From: Branchiostoma floridae
Lineage: Eukaryota > Chordata > Leptocardii > Amphioxiformes > Branchiostomatidae
Assembly: GCF_000003815.2 (NCBI RefSeq)
Contig: NC_049994.1
Span: forward strand, 14,269,190-14,333,189
Direction: 5' to 3'
DNA: 64,000 nucleotides
Part shown: positions 12,801 to 26,262 of the stretch, piece by piece
Layout of the letters: each line of letters begins with the position of its first letter
Position numbering within the stretch: position 1 is the stretch's first letter
Notes under the pieces: generated by a model
The model's input: only the letters and a program-made list of their open reading frames with translations
Told to the model about the DNA's origin: nothing
Databases searched by the model: none
Translations under genes and position numbers: made by a program

Positions 12801-15471
12801 ACCAACATGTTCCTCGTAACATTTTATCACAGATTCTCAGTATATCATGAAGGTTATACGATACGGCGATAATATACTCAAGCAACTAGATACTAGTATG
12901 TTTTTGATTCGTGTTGCGAGTCATTCATAAGGCCGCCAATTCGCATAATTTCTATGGGGCAAACATTTCAACATTTTGGAAAACTTGGTTACAACTGCTC
13001 GTCGCTATTTTCAAAAGGCAACGTAACCGAGTCGGGAAACAGGCAACAAATGGTGTATGAATACAGAGGCGCTAAATCCGCTACACCTGTTCTCATATGG
13101 CCATCACACATACATACACTTATCACACACATAGGTGGCAAATTTCTAAGGAGATAATCAGCTCGTTATCAGTCCCTATTTTAGCTCCGTTGTACCCTCC
13201 AAGCAGAGGTTCGGCTACAGCTGTTTTGACTTGTTTTTAGCCATTTTTGACGGCTTTTCTACCGTAATCTTCATGTAAGGTACGCTCAGGTAAACACCAA
13301 CTATTCTGAACTTGTCCCTATATCTGTGTCATTCATCGTTCGCAAAACAATGCCAACCGTGCGCATGTTGCATACGCTTCGAAGTTTGATGGTGATATGG
13401 GATATTGCATGACAGATATCTTGATTTAAGAAATTAAAACTAGAAAGATCTAGTGGGGACTGTGCCTGAAAAATTGACAAACTTTTTCACGCCTACGCTC
13501 AGTTGTCTGTCTTCTGTCTGTGTATGTCATTGGCTTCAAGCTGCTACAAAATTATATCTGTATGTTGTTGCTTTTTATCGACCCCGTTATTATATGATAC
13601 GCATGTGATATGCAACTTTTACATCGATTTTAAAAGTTGAGTCCAAAAGATGAATTTTGAGCTGACTCCTAACCACAGCTTTGAGCTGGAATATGAAAAC
13701 AGGAATTTTGTCTTTCACGGGCCGCATACGTGTACAAGAAATCGCTATATTTCCACCTTACCTCTGCCTGGAGTGAAGCGTAATAACTTCCTAGTATGTA
13801 ACAGACTGTCGACAATCAAAGATGTCAAATTCACTTGAATTCGTTGTCTAACATGACCGTGCTTGTGCGTATACAGTTCTACTATTGCTAGTATTAGCCA
13901 CCAGTTTTCAACTAATTGTTACAGATCATAGAGATGATAAACAATTAAATTTCGTTGTCCATGATAGAATACACGACTAAATACACATCTTAAAACAAAA
14001 ACAACACATATCGACGTGAACAAATAACCCCACACACCTGTCGTACAGGAGAAACCCCCACAGCTAACGTCACTGCTCACCTGTGTGCCGCCTCACCTGG
14101 TACAAGACGCAGGTAGCTGAAGTAGGTGTGTCGTCACACCTTCGGTACACACTTTTTACGACTTGCTAATGATTAATGGTTCACCCTTAATAGACCAAAC
14201 TGTTTGGGTAAAAATGATTAGGAGTGGGCACGTTATCGCGGGTTGTACAATGCGTTCTGTAGTCCTCTGGGTGAACCTTATCGGTTCATATTTATTCTAT
14301 TATTCCTACTGATATGTCGACTGGTCAAATCAAGCATGGCGCGCCTGTAGTGGGAGGGGGGAGCCGGTGGGAGTTAGAGCGAAGGCGTGTAGCGATGGAA
14401 TCAAATTTTGTGCAGTGATATCAGAGGCAATTTTTCTTGAAATGACAAACCGTAACCAGGGCGTATTGGGGAGTAAAAAGAGGTAAAGTTTTATTAGATT
14501 AGACGGACTTTTGTGGAGTGTAGGGAAGCACGATTTTTGTTCTTGAATATGACTCTTTTTTGGCTCAACAAATAAGCCCTACACCACTGGGCTATTGTAA
14601 ATGTCTTTAATTTCGAGGCAATGAAAAAACGGGTGTTTGCTATAGAACTTTTGTCGCATAATGCTACAGTAAAGGAGACAAGGTAGTTTCAATTTCGCAG
14701 TCACCACAAAAGCTTTCGTAAGTGTTAGAACGTTTGTTTGGAGTAGTTCTACAGAAACAGCGGCAGGTGCATTGAATGTTGCATTTCTTGTGACAAAAGT
14801 CAAAACTGCAACGGATGCAACTGTATAAGAGAAGTTAGTTAGAATTCCAATATCTTTCGGTGCATAGTGACAGTGCCAATCTCCCTTACAGTAGCCCTTG
14901 GGCCACACAGGAGTTTATAGTAGGGATCAAGTCTACCAATAGTTGCGTATGTCTAACTACCATACTCTTTCTCATAATTTCCGAGTGCTTATCAGACGAA
15001 GAAGTCCATTTTACAGTTTACCTTCTGGTATGCCAACACCCTTCTAGGCAATTGCATTCATTTTTTTATGCTAATTGTCTAATAGAGAATTCTCCGTCAT
15101 TGTACCGTACCAGTAAGTGCTCTGTAAAGGGGGAGGGGGGCAAAGATCAGCACAGTAAAACAAACTGACATGGGAGGACGACTCCTGTACAGGTAGAACA
15201 CAAACAAAGGTGTTCCCAGGTAGCCGAGTACCTGACCCTAGATCAACTGAGCTGGTAGTGTGTTGTTTTCCTTTGTTTTTCTTCCACTGTGATTCATTGT
15301 TAACTTTTGATTTGCCATTATTGTTGTCCATTTTCATGTTATCAAATCAAATTTTATGATCACCTATCTTATTTTTTTACTTCCTAAGTGTGTACTCTGC
15401 TTGTCTGTCATGGACTTCATTGTAACTCAATAATTACATGTACACTGCAATATCCTTACCTCTCAACCAAC

Positions 15472-15607
15472 AACGCTAGTTCACCTTTGTCTACAAGGAA
15501 ACCTATATTCGTTGTTTTAGAACGGATATCAAGTTGACGGACGGAGGCATATTTTCAAAATACTGCAGTTTGAAACATCTGTCCGTCGAAATGATATCCC
15601 TAAATAC
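15472..15607. mobile_element. Partial MITE of the TAACGCTAGTTCAC family
   Basis: AACGCTAGTTCACC end, GACGGACGGAGGC and GATATCCCTAAATACCC blocks match the 47509-47679 element; the right terminus is missing. Confidence 0.65.
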
Positions 15608-17057
15608 CCAGATTTAAAAAAAACGGACAAGTGTATCATGAGCCGAAAAAAAAGAAGAAAAGAATACCAGAGAGCCTGCTATGGAGACTATTTTCTGTGA
15701 TTGTGTTTTGTGACGCTATCCCTTGTCTACAGGAAACATAAGGCTTTAGTCTAGATATCTGTCCATGTGTTCCCTTGGTGTGACGTCACATGGCATGGCC
15801 TAGCCATGAACTTTGTCACGTGACCACAAGGGTAAGAGGGAGATAGCCCTGGTTATGTAACGGTCGTTATCTATATAGTCACACAAGGACAAAGTTTTTG
15901 TGGTCAATAGCGGCTATCAATTGCTCCATTGTTCCCCACGGAATAGGAGATTCTTTTCACTCTATTGTTCGAATGCTGTTATGACTACAGAAATATCTAT
16001 TTTGTGGACTAATATATAAAGGTAAATTTACAATAGAATAGAGCTAGAGAAAATGAAAGAAGAAATTACAAATGAAAGAACGAATGTGGGAGGCAGGGAG
16101 GGGAGGAAAGTGTTTTCGCGACGCTATTTTATTTCATAGAATAAGATCGCGACATGGTGAAATAGAATGACAAATTCGTTGTAAAAATAGAGAAATATGA
16201 TACATTAATGAATGCATAGAAGGATTAATGAGGGAAAGACAGACCGTTTTCAATAATGTCAATCATTATGACTTATTCCATTGAAAATCATGATAGCTTT
16301 CTGATCATGTGTATAGGCTGTATCTGAAATGTAGTATGAATGCTTCATTTCATAACATGTTCCAGCTATTGACTGAGTTTATTGCTACCTACAATTCGAA
16401 GTATTCTCATATATACGGCGTTGGATAAAATCAACCTAATAATTGGTATCATCGTATACTAGTATGTGGTAGATCTAATCAACGGTTGCAACAGGACATA
16501 GCGGATATAGCTGACAAGTTTCGTCCTTCAATAGTTGACTCCACATCCTACTCTTGTAGCTCAGTTAAAGGATGTACCGGTCGTATATACCGACACAAAA
16601 TTGAAATACATGTACATATCATCACAGTTCCACATACCGTGGTTCAATGTAGAAATGGGAAGGATTCGTATAGTATTCGATAGAGCATAAGTTCTATCCA
16701 TTAGATTGAAAATTAAGCGTCAATCTCAAATTATCGCAAGTTGACTGTATGATTACGGTACAAACCGTTCAATTCAACCGGTTACACGGCCAAGCCCCAC
16801 AAGATTTTACTCTGTTCGAAATGGTTGTCCCATAACCCAAAACAAAACAAAAAAGAAGTAAGTAACGTTACCTTCGAGGACAGGTGTGTTTATAATGTTT
16901 GCAGTTAACGTCCGATTCGTATTATGACATGCGTATATGATATCAATACTGTTGTTGGTGTCAACATTCAATGACGTAAAAGAATCTCCAACACTTGCTA
17001 TGATTGATGACTTTTTAAATATTTGTATGTCCGGAAAAATCACGCTTACAAAGATTG

Positions 17058-17143
17058 TACTCTAGAACCATTCTATGTAACTGTACTAGAACCATTCTAT
17101 GTAACTTTACTAGAACCATTCTATGTAACTGTACTTTTCTATT
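17058..17143 (+). repeat. 26-bp triplication
   Basis: TAGAACCATTCTATGTAACT repeated three times with a GTAC/TTAC linker. Confidence 0.9.
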
Positions 17144-17620
17144 TCACAGAAAAGATGACAAGAAGGTATGGTTCAATGTCATTGTTCAGATGAATACAGA
17201 ATAAAGTTGCTACGTTCTGTCGTTTAGAAATTGTATGTGAGAATGCCTCTAACTACCAATCTCCTTGGGTTGCTGGAAAATAGTAGAAATTGGCCAAATA
17301 GACAGAAAAATATGCTAGTGGAGTTAGTCGGCCAGTTTTCAAAGGTATCAAATATTTTGGACGGCTAGAATTTTCAACCGATTTCTTCTACTTTTTCCCA
17401 CAACCTGTAGAGTCTGTTAGAAACTAAGAATGCAACGAACATTTTGAATTCGCCACAAAATTTTGTTTTGCAACTTCTTGTATTTCAGAGTGATGTACCG
17501 AACATTTCGAACGTCTGATAAAGTTTGCATTTCTGGACCAGAAGACCGCATGATGACTTTCTCTTCTTTGGGTGAGTAACTTTTCGGTAATGTTTGCAGC
17601 ACTACGCTGGGCATATAATA

Positions 17621-18421
17621 GTTTCCAAGCAGACGTATCAGCTGGATGGAAAAGATAACGAAAATTTGGCCAAATAGGGACAAACAATTTGCCATGGGAT
17701 TTCAGTTAGTCTTTTGCAGTCTAGCCGGCCGGACAGTTCACTCCTAGGCCGGTTAACTCCTTCTAGACATTTATTCCTAACTTGACCAATTAAAGTCCCC
17801 TATTACTATTCAGGCAGGCAGGAGTCTGGTATAGAGACTAGCGTATAAAGCTATCCGTCAGTGAGTCTGGGTAGAGGATTTCCTGTTTCTGGTCTGACGG
17901 CCGTAGGGATTTCTACATGGTTATCCGCTAGTCTCTACCAGACTCCGGATAGCTGGAAAATCGTAGAAATGGAACAAATAGAGAGGAATATAACCGGCCA
18001 GGGAACAGCTCGCGATCGCGTGCTGTTCCCTTGCCGGTTATATTCCTCTGGCCGGCTTACTCCTCTGATTTGTTCCATTTCTACGATTTTTCCAGCGATC
18101 CGGAGTCTGGTAGAGAATTACTATCCGCAGCCACCTGTTTTAATCTCCAAGCATACACTCTCCTAGACTGGCTTCACTCCTCTTCCAACTTTTGATAGTC
18201 TCTACCAGACTCCCGCCTATCCGAATAGTAATAGGCTAGGGGAGTTTGTCCAAGTTAGGAACAAAAGTGTAGTCGGAGTTAATTGGCCTAGGACTCGGTG
18301 AATTGACCAGCCGCGGGAAATACTGCAAAAGCCTGACTGAAAACCCGTAGTAACTTATTTGTCCCTATTTGGCCAAATTCTTCTATTTTTTATATCCAGC
18401 AGACACGTCTGCCTGGAGACT
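17621..18421. mobile_element. ~800-bp palindromic foldback element
   Basis: Two imperfect inverted arms of ~390 bp centred near 18020. Nested matches include GTTTCCAAGCAGACGT at 17621 against the inverse of GTCTGCCTGGAGAC at 18407-18420; the ATTCCTAACTTG...CCTATTACTATTC blocks near 17770-17815 against 18220-18265; and a near-perfect core (GGAATATAACCGGC, GGGAACAGC around GCGATCGC). No open reading frame of transposase type. Interpreted as a nonautonomous foldback transposon. Confidence 0.85.
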
Positions 18422-21400
18422 AAGCTTTTGCTTCTTATACTACCATAGGATCTGCTTGGAGCGGGCGACCTCAAACCGAGGAGAATTACGCATGACACTT
18501 TTTCTCTAGTAAGTAGTGCAATGCTAGCTATAGCCTCTACCGGGTTCCATATGTCGCTGGAAATATAGCCGGAATTGTCCAAATGGAGAGATGACACGAC
18601 AAAGGAGTTAGCTGGCTAGAAAGTACAGGTGGTGACAACGAAGATTGCACTACCCAGGCTAAGAAACTTGAGGCCCGACAAAAGACTCACAAAATAACCG
18701 CAACCGATTCATCTGTCTAGAAATTACCTGCTAGCTGTACACTTTTCTATGAATAACGGCAACAATGATAGAACTTGCTTACTCCATCAGCTGCGCCCTT
18801 CTCTCATTAACTGGATGGGAAGAGGACAAGACAATACCGACAGGTGTTCTGCGGAGACCAATGAGGGTAGCTAACGGACCCGCAGCTCAAGATTTCCGTT
18901 ACTTAGATTTTAGAATAGTTAGTCAAAAACAGACAAAGAAGAGCAGCATATGCATTTCTGACAAGTAGAAAGGTGTTCTGTGTACTTATGCCATGTCCCG
19001 ACAGAATTTCTTTAAATTCAGACAGAAATTGATGCTAAAACGAAAACGTAAAATAAAGACATCAACATAAGTATCAATGTATCATAGGGTATGGCAAGTC
19101 TACAGGTACTGGTACAATATATGTGGCAGTATAATAGACATACGACATCTCATTGTGTCTTCTATCAATATTGTGTTGCTTAGAATCTATGTATAGATTG
19201 TATTAGATTGATATACTTAGCCAGTTGTTTAACCCAACGTTTTGCCTAACATTATACCAGTTACGACTGGCAATAATCTTAAGCTTGAATAGACGTTCTG
19301 TATCTACACACTCATTGCGGCATTATCGTTGGAAAGTTGTCTGGTTTCTCATACAGAGTTAGCTTATTGTACCTTGCATTTAGTAGCTTGTAGAATGTTT
19401 TGCGTTTTCTTCATCATCATCTCGACTAGTCTAAACCGACCGAAAGGGCGCCGCCTCTACACACCGCGCGGCATTGTCGTTGGCAAGTTGTCTGGTTTCT
19501 CAGGTGGTTATTGTACATGGCATTTATAAGCATGTAATATGGTGTGTTATCAACTGTTCTCAACCTAGCGTGGAAAAAATGTGCGATAAAAGTTTTCTTC
19601 ATTATGAAATGGTCCTCGAATAGTCTAAACATTATGAAATGGTCCTCGACTAGTCTAAACCATCCAAAAGGGCGTTAACTCCACACAACGGCACGCGGCA
19701 TTGTCGTTGGGAAGTTGTCTGTTTTTCTTAATTAACTTAGTGTAGCTTACACTTATTATCTTGTAATATGTTTTGTTGTCAATTGTTCTTAACCCAGTGT
19801 GAGAAAATGTTCAATAAACGTTTTCTTCATTATGATGTTCTTAACTGACCGAAAGGACGTTAACTCTGTACACTAGCGTGTGACATGTCGTTGGAATATT
19901 GTCATGGTTTCTCAGAAGGGTTATTATACATTTATTTATAAGTATGTTTTGTTCCTAACCTAGTGTGACAAAATGTACACGTTTTCTTCATTATAATGTT
20001 CTCTACTAGTCCAAACGTTATGCCGTCCGAAAGGACACTACCTAAGCTCTGCACACCGCTCGGCATTGTCGTTGGGAAGTTGTCTGGTTTCTCAGAAGGG
20101 GTCATTAGTACTAATAGTAGGTGCAAGGGCAGTGGATAATTGGGGTTAGTCCGGACAGATATCCTGGTGTTAGAGTTGTCAGTTAAACGGGCTAAACTCG
20201 TGACTGCACGCTCTGATAAAGAGTAATCTTTAAGTTTAAGCAGATGTTTAGAGAAAAGAAACATTTTTCCATGGCCTGCTTTTGGAAAAGAGGACCGATT
20301 CACAGGTATGTTTGGTTTGTAATGCTATTTTGATTTTCTGTATTACGGACTCCAGAAGGAATATATTTTACTTGTAAAGTCTAAAGGAGATCTCAATAAA
20401 CAAAGAAGCAAACAAACAGACAAACAGAAACGTGTAAAATCTATCGGGTAGGACAACCACCTGTGGATTTGCTATTATTAGTTGATAGTAAAGCACATCA
20501 CGACAAGGATGAATTAACGAAAAAAGGGTTTATAATATTGATTCTCCGTTAAGTCACTGCAACATGTATTAGAAATATTCAACCAAGAATCATTAAGAAT
20601 TGTTTGTCTATCCCCCCAACAAACAAACGGTACGTGTTGAAATTATTGTTAAGGTAACTTTTGATTCTTGTGTATTGTCGCCGGAGCTTATAATAACATA
20701 TCGCATATATAGTTTTGCAAAACACTTACCTGCACAGACTATCATCAACAAAGTATCAGTAGCATTTATTTAAAAAAGAGCGACATACTTAATGACAAAT
20801 AAAGATAGTTTAATTATCACCTTTCTGAGCTATGAAACAGACAAGATTTCATTATTCAATATACAATGTTATTGTGATATTACCACAGTCTTTTCTGTAA
20901 CAGAAAATTTTCACTTGTCGTATACGGTGTCTTTAGCGTTTTTATTACCGCTATGATGGTTCACTTCCAGAGATTATCACATGCAAAACAAATGCAGAAT
21001 CAAGGTTGACCGCTTTCGTTGTGGACATGTTTCCAGGCTCAACACCTGTCCTTTTACAAAAGGCTTTAGTCATGTATGTGGATGTATTTGCTCTCTGATT
21101 TTCCGGTTCAACTCCTCGGCCTTTTGTCCGTAAAAGTTCGGAAGGACTCGACTTCCCTCGGGCGAAAAGAAGATAAAAAAAAAAACGATCGCACGATCGC
21201 TGACTGACAGGGCCTTCCTGTCACAAAAATTACAAGTATTCATAAAAGAAGATTCTTCCCGTAGGTGCGGTGGATGATCCTTAAATTCCGGCAGGGTTTC
21301 AATTTTCTGATTTGCAGCGGATCTGAGGGGTTAAACGCACCCCTCCTTCCACAGACACATGCCTGACTCGTGGACAATGTTAGCCTATCCATGCAGATAG

Positions 21401-23454
21401 AGGAGAACAATTGCGACCGCTTGCGGGCACACATGATTGTCGGAACGGAACAAGGACACGAGTATTTATAGAGAGCTGATCGGAAGGGCGGGGCGAAGGT
21501 AATTCTGTCAGCTGAAAAGAACTCCAATTTTATGATATTTCTGAAAATAGCGCGGACGAAGAGTAACCATTTCTGGGAAGTCCCATGCCCGCATTGTTAT
21601 AAACGATTTGCAAACAAGTGTGCTTACACGGCCTTATCACAAAAAGTAATAAGAACCGAAAAAAGCTAATAAAACAAACGGCAAAACGTGATTTAAGAGT
21701 GGCAAAGAATAATAAAAGAAAAATGAGCACATGAAACAACTTCTCAAATGTGTATTTCAAATCACTTGAAAAATGTACTTTATTGAGAGCAGAAAAGCAA
21801 AGCTTTAAAACACGATTGTACTTGCTCACTAGCGGCGCTTTTACTTTCGCTGTGGATAGTCGCACATGTACGATTTTGATGTCTTATAATTTGCAAGAAG
21901 ACTGCACTATCTGACACAACCAACAAAAAGGATCTGAAACAGCGTTTTCTATAGCAAGACAGTCGAATTTAGTACGACAATTTAATTTCTCTTTACACTG
22001 TGTTTTAGAGGTCTTGGCTGAGACGGTCTTGGCCAAGACGTCTCAAAAAACCCTAGTGTAAAGCGTGCCAAAGTATGACTATCAAAAGAATGTTCTGAGT
22101 TTGCTATCGTACGACAATCTAGCCTGAAATTCAGCCTTGTTGGCAGGGTAGCAACATTCGGGAGCGGACCAGTGCGAACGAGGCTGGACTCCAGGCTATA
22201 ACAATCGAACAATGGATGTAACTGGACTCTAACTTTCTACATAGAATGTTCATCACCTGTCTCCTTTTCTGTATGACGGGAGAGACGACACCAAGTCCTG
22301 TTGTTTCCCAAGGGTTGCATAAGGTAACAGCCACACCACACAGATTGATCTATTTGTATTTTACGGCTCTGTTCTGTTTGTATTGTTTATCAAGATTGAG
22401 ACCTTTTGTTTTCACATAAACAGTTCCCGTCGCATCCGTAATAATGCACCATTGTTGGCAAAACATCAACACTCTCAAGGTGCTGCAGATAAGATAATAT
22501 AGGAGAGAAACAACAAAGGGTCTTATGTTATAAAATGTTCTATGATCTGGGTGCTTTGTTGTTACAGATATGGATTTATATATGTCTTTGTATGTTCTAA
22601 TATCTTATAGACGTTGCAAATGTTTGTGAAATTAATCTAAACGATTCTGTTCTTAAGTTTTGTGTTCTACTGCCAGTTGATTTATAAAGACCGATGAATG
22701 ATCATTGATTGATTGATTGAAGAGCTTTTTCAGCATGTGTAATTACTTGTTTCACGAGTCCGTCTTTCCTATCTGCTGTTTCATTTAAATGAAAACGTTT
22801 TATTAGATCATTTCAATGTAGTTGCTTTTACTGTTTTATGAAGTTTACAATTGAATTAACTACAGAAGAGGGCTGCATGTATATAATATTAGCTTTTAGT
22901 TCAAAGTAATTCTTGAACTCTTTTTGATATCGTTGGAAAGTCGTTTGATTTTAAAACATTTTCAAGTATGAGGACTGACTACATTAGAGGACGGCATAGA
23001 TATAAATTTAGCATTTGATGTGATTTAATATACTAGTAATTCTAGCTTTCTCTTATGTTCTTATATGATCCGAAAGTACTTTCTCTACTCTAAAATCAAA
23101 TATTACGAATGACTATAATACAGAACTGCATAGAAGTAGTCTTTTTCATGACATGACTAGAAATTTTGACGTTGTTAGTTCAATATACTGTCAAATTGCA
23201 GTACTTTATACGCACGGTGTCAAACAAGGACATGGTTTATTGCTATGTGATGTTTTATTACGACTAGAGCAGTACTTAGAGGCATGTTTGATAAACAAAC
23301 GGTTGACGTACTGACAACCATTTATCATGAGTTGGGATGATATTTTCGTGTTGGCATAACAATGTCCATCATTTTTCATCTTGTGTCCTCTTGTCTCTGG
23401 CTCTGTCCATTCGATGTACTCAAAAGGATTGGACAGACTTTTTTTTTACATCGT
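18422..23454. other. No gene seen apart from listed repeats
   Basis: Another partial foldback block (GCTGGAAATATAGCC...GGAGTTAGCTGGCTAG) at 18555-18620 matches 17275-17335 in direct orientation. The rest is unrecognised. Confidence 0.45.
19318..20100 (+). repeat. Five degenerate tandem copies with GGCATTGTCGTTGGGAAGTT core
   Basis: The core CGGCATTGTCGTTGGGAAGT followed by TGTCTGGTTTCTCA recurs at ~19318, 19471, 19695, 19884 and 20060. Between cores lie GAAATGGTCCTCGACTAGTC, CCGAAAGGGCG and AACCTAGTGTG blocks, also repeated. Unit length varies from ~150 to ~225 bp. Confidence 0.8.
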
Positions 23455-23604
23455 TATGTTGTTCAATTACCGGTCTCAAAGTTCTTCTACAGCATCAATT
23501 TCTTTCGCTGGATTGCCAAACTATGGAACTCCCTCGATGACAACTGTCTTTTTTCTCCTGCATTTAATCTTTCAGCCTTCAAAACCAATGTTGTCCGCTT
23601 GATA
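23455..23604 (+). pseudogene. Decayed LINE reverse-transcriptase C-terminal fragment
   Basis: The plus-strand translation includes FFYSINFFRWIAKLWNSL, followed by SPAFNLSAFK. This is the end pattern of many non-LTR retrotransposon ORF2 proteins (hydrophobic-R-x-x-x-LWNSLP, then a SxxxFK stretch). Only this short stretch is recognisable; no endonuclease or catalytic RT motif nearby. Confidence 0.55.
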
Positions 23605-23672
23605 TCCCTAAATACCTTGTTTTTGAAAACAACGGATAAACGTTATCCCACAGATAAAGGTGAACTAACGTT
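23600..23672. mobile_element. Partial MITE of the TAACGCTAGTTCAC family
   Basis: GATATCCCTAAATACCTTG then GGTGAACTAACGTTA, matching the right half of the 47509-47679 element; sits directly after a LINE remnant. Confidence 0.6.
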
Positions 23673-25101
23673 ACGTATATGTTTCTATAGTCAAGTCAAG
23701 TTTTTACAATGTATGGCAAATAACATGTATCATTAACAAACCATCTGCATTAGTGTGCTAAACTTACATCATTACCTAATACAGAATATGGTGGCATAAT
23801 GCATTTCACATGTTTTGCATATGGTCGAGAAGAATAACTTTAAAATTCTCCTTCCTATTCTCCATTGCGGCATTTCTCTGGCTGTCATGTCGCTGGACAT
23901 TCATCACTGAGCATGCGCGTGAGGAGATCAGGTCAGTGTTCCATCTCACCTTGACCTCTGGTCAGCAGAGTGACCCAAGAGGTCAAAAGTCGTTTCTAGT
24001 ATGTCAACTGCGTCCGACTCAACAGGGAGACAAAACGCAGATTCTATTGGTTGATGTGACCACTCTAGACATACACATATGCATTTCATCTCTAGTTCTC
24101 CCCTTAAATGAATAAATGAATGAATGGTTTATTGACACGTGGCACATGTCAGCTAAATGCTGGATTACGTACACTGTACAGTATCTTATAACGCGCAAGC
24201 GTGGAAAAATACAAATAACGCCGGGGCATACATTGTAAAATATTGATATGACAAAAGGTCAAAAGGTTATAAGAAAAGAATAATAACCAATAAAAACCAC
24301 CCTGATGTTTCATTCACGGAAAACTTTACTTCTTTTAAAATCACAAAACCTATACATTACAGAAAAGTGGGTTCGGGATAGAATGTCTGATAGAAGCAAG
24401 CAAGAAAGATCAAAATTCTATTCTATTTTACTACTATATAGGTACACTGTGCTGCGTTGGAACAAAGTTTATTTTTCAATGAAAAGAATCCTCTTGCTAA
24501 AGCAGTCTAGAATCTTACGGTGGTTGACATTTTCATGTAGATTTTTATTTGAAAGATTTCCCCAAGAACAGTTAATTTTTTTCGGGGACACTGCGGATGA
24601 CAGGTTTTTGCTCTGTTGCACAAGATAAAGATGGTAAGTTTTCAATAGGAACGTCTGATGGAAATGACTTCAAATACATTCTAATAGTAGAGGAAGCCTT
24701 ACTGTGTATACGTAGGTAAAAACACCAAAAGAATGTTCAGACATTAAAACCAGTAGTGTAAAGATACGTTGCCTCAATATGTTGAGCTATTCATATACTT
24801 TTACGTAGGTTGATACGTTTTTATCCGCTTGTCTGTTTGTGAAAGTAGTTATAGAATCTTTGTATTTTTGGGTTTGACTTCATTTTGAATAAGTGGATGA
24901 TGAGGTGTTCCACTTTTTCCGGTAATGAGTTTTGGGAAGTTATCAGGACTGTAGTTTTCTGTTCGTCAGTAAACGCAATTTTTTTGCAGGCTTTGAATGC
25001 GTTTTTGAATAGCTCTTTTTATTTCCTTATCGTTAAACGGGCAGTTAGAAATAAAATAGAGGGAAAACAGACAAGACAACTCTCGTGGCCTGCTATCTGA
25101 G
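23673..25101. other. No gene seen
   Basis: Short open frames without family resemblance; one ~300-nt frame at 23810-24115 has no recognisable domain. Confidence 0.45.
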
Positions 25102-25230
25102 TAGTCTCTAAGCGTATCAGCTGGATGAAAAAAAAAAACGTTTTTAGCCAAATTTTGCAGTCTATCCGCCGGCCGGTCAGTTCACTCCTAGTCCAATTAA
25201 CTCCCACTAGGCTTTAATTCTTGACTTGGC
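25102..25230. mobile_element. Half copy of the AGTCTCC foldback family
   Basis: AGTCTCTAAGCGTATCAGCTGGATG, then the GTCTATCCGCCGGCCGGTCAG and CAATTAACTCC blocks, match the left arm of the 17621-18421 element; no right arm. Confidence 0.7.
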
Positions 25231-25445
25231 TTACATCTTATATAATGAGCGGAGATTTGCTACCAGAGGAGGTGGTCGCTCGCTCCGTAGGGGAAATATG
25301 CCCGATTTTGTTATCCCCGCACCCCGTAGAAGAGCCTGGTGGAGGCTAGTTCGTCTTGCTCCAACCCACCCAGTTGTATGGCCGCCTCTCTGCCGGAGGC
25401 CCTATGTTTCCCTGTCGTTATCAATCATGCCGTAATAAATATGGC

Positions 25446-26035
25446 NNNNNNNNNNNNNNNNNNNNNNNNNNNNNNNNNNNNNNNNNNNNNNNNNNNNNNN
25501 NNNNNNNNNNNNNNNNNNNNNNNNNNNNNNNNNNNNNNNNNNNNNNNNNNNNNNNNNNNNNNNNNNNNNNNNNNNNNNNNNNNNNNNNNNNNNNNNNNNN
25601 NNNNNNNNNNNNNNNNNNNNNNNNNNNNNNNNNNNNNNNNNNNNNNNNNNNNNNNNNNNNNNNNNNNNNNNNNNNNNNNNNNNNNNNNNNNNNNNNNNNN
25701 NNNNNNNNNNNNNNNNNNNNNNNNNNNNNNNNNNNNNNNNNNNNNNNNNNNNNNNNNNNNNNNNNNNNNNNNNNNNNNNNNNNNNNNNNNNNNNNNNNNN
25801 NNNNNNNNNNNNNNNNNNNNNNNNNNNNNNNNNNNNNNNNNNNNNNNNNNNNNNNNNNNNNNNNNNNNNNNNNNNNNNNNNNNNNNNNNNNNNNNNNNNN
25901 NNNNNNNNNNNNNNNNNNNNNNNNNNNNNNNNNNNNNNNNNNNNNNNNNNNNNNNNNNNNNNNNNNNNNNNNNNNNNNNNNNNNNNNNNNNNNNNNNNNN
26001 NNNNNNNNNNNNNNNNNNNNNNNNNNNNNNNNNNN
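25446..26035. other. Assembly gap (590 N)
   Basis: Run of N, immediately followed by the 26046-26262 repeat, which may have caused the break. Confidence 1.
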
Positions 26036-26045
26036 GGTGTGTGTA

Positions 26046-26262
26046 TACTTGTTACAAACTGCGATACGGCAACTTTTGAACCATACATGGCAACTTTTTG
26101 TCATAATGACACCTAATTTATGATAGGCTGTGCGATAGGGAAATGTACAACTCTGGTGAAACAACGGACGGTGGTTCCGAACAGGTCGTGTGGTCCTGAT
26201 CCTAGCAATACGTCTCTGTTGTAAGAGGCACACACCTATGGCCATAGTGCTTTATTGCCTCC
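26046..26262 (+). repeat. ~215-bp dispersed repeat, copy 1
   Basis: CATACATGGCAACTTTTTG, TTATGATAGGCTG, GACGGTGGTTCCGAACAGGT, CCTATGGCCATAGTGCTTTA shared in order with 27151-27368. The 3' ~90 bp is almost identical. Confidence 0.8.

Larger units (their letters stand above)
9901..17057. other. No gene seen; repeats only
   Basis: Contains the duplications and MITE fragment listed separately, plus purine-rich and AT-rich filler. CCAG|GTGAGG on minus near 14095 is an isolated donor-like site. Confidence 0.45.

Noticed and set aside
25339-26245. Long frames across the third gap
   Set aside because: Mostly N; real sequence at the ends has no domain.
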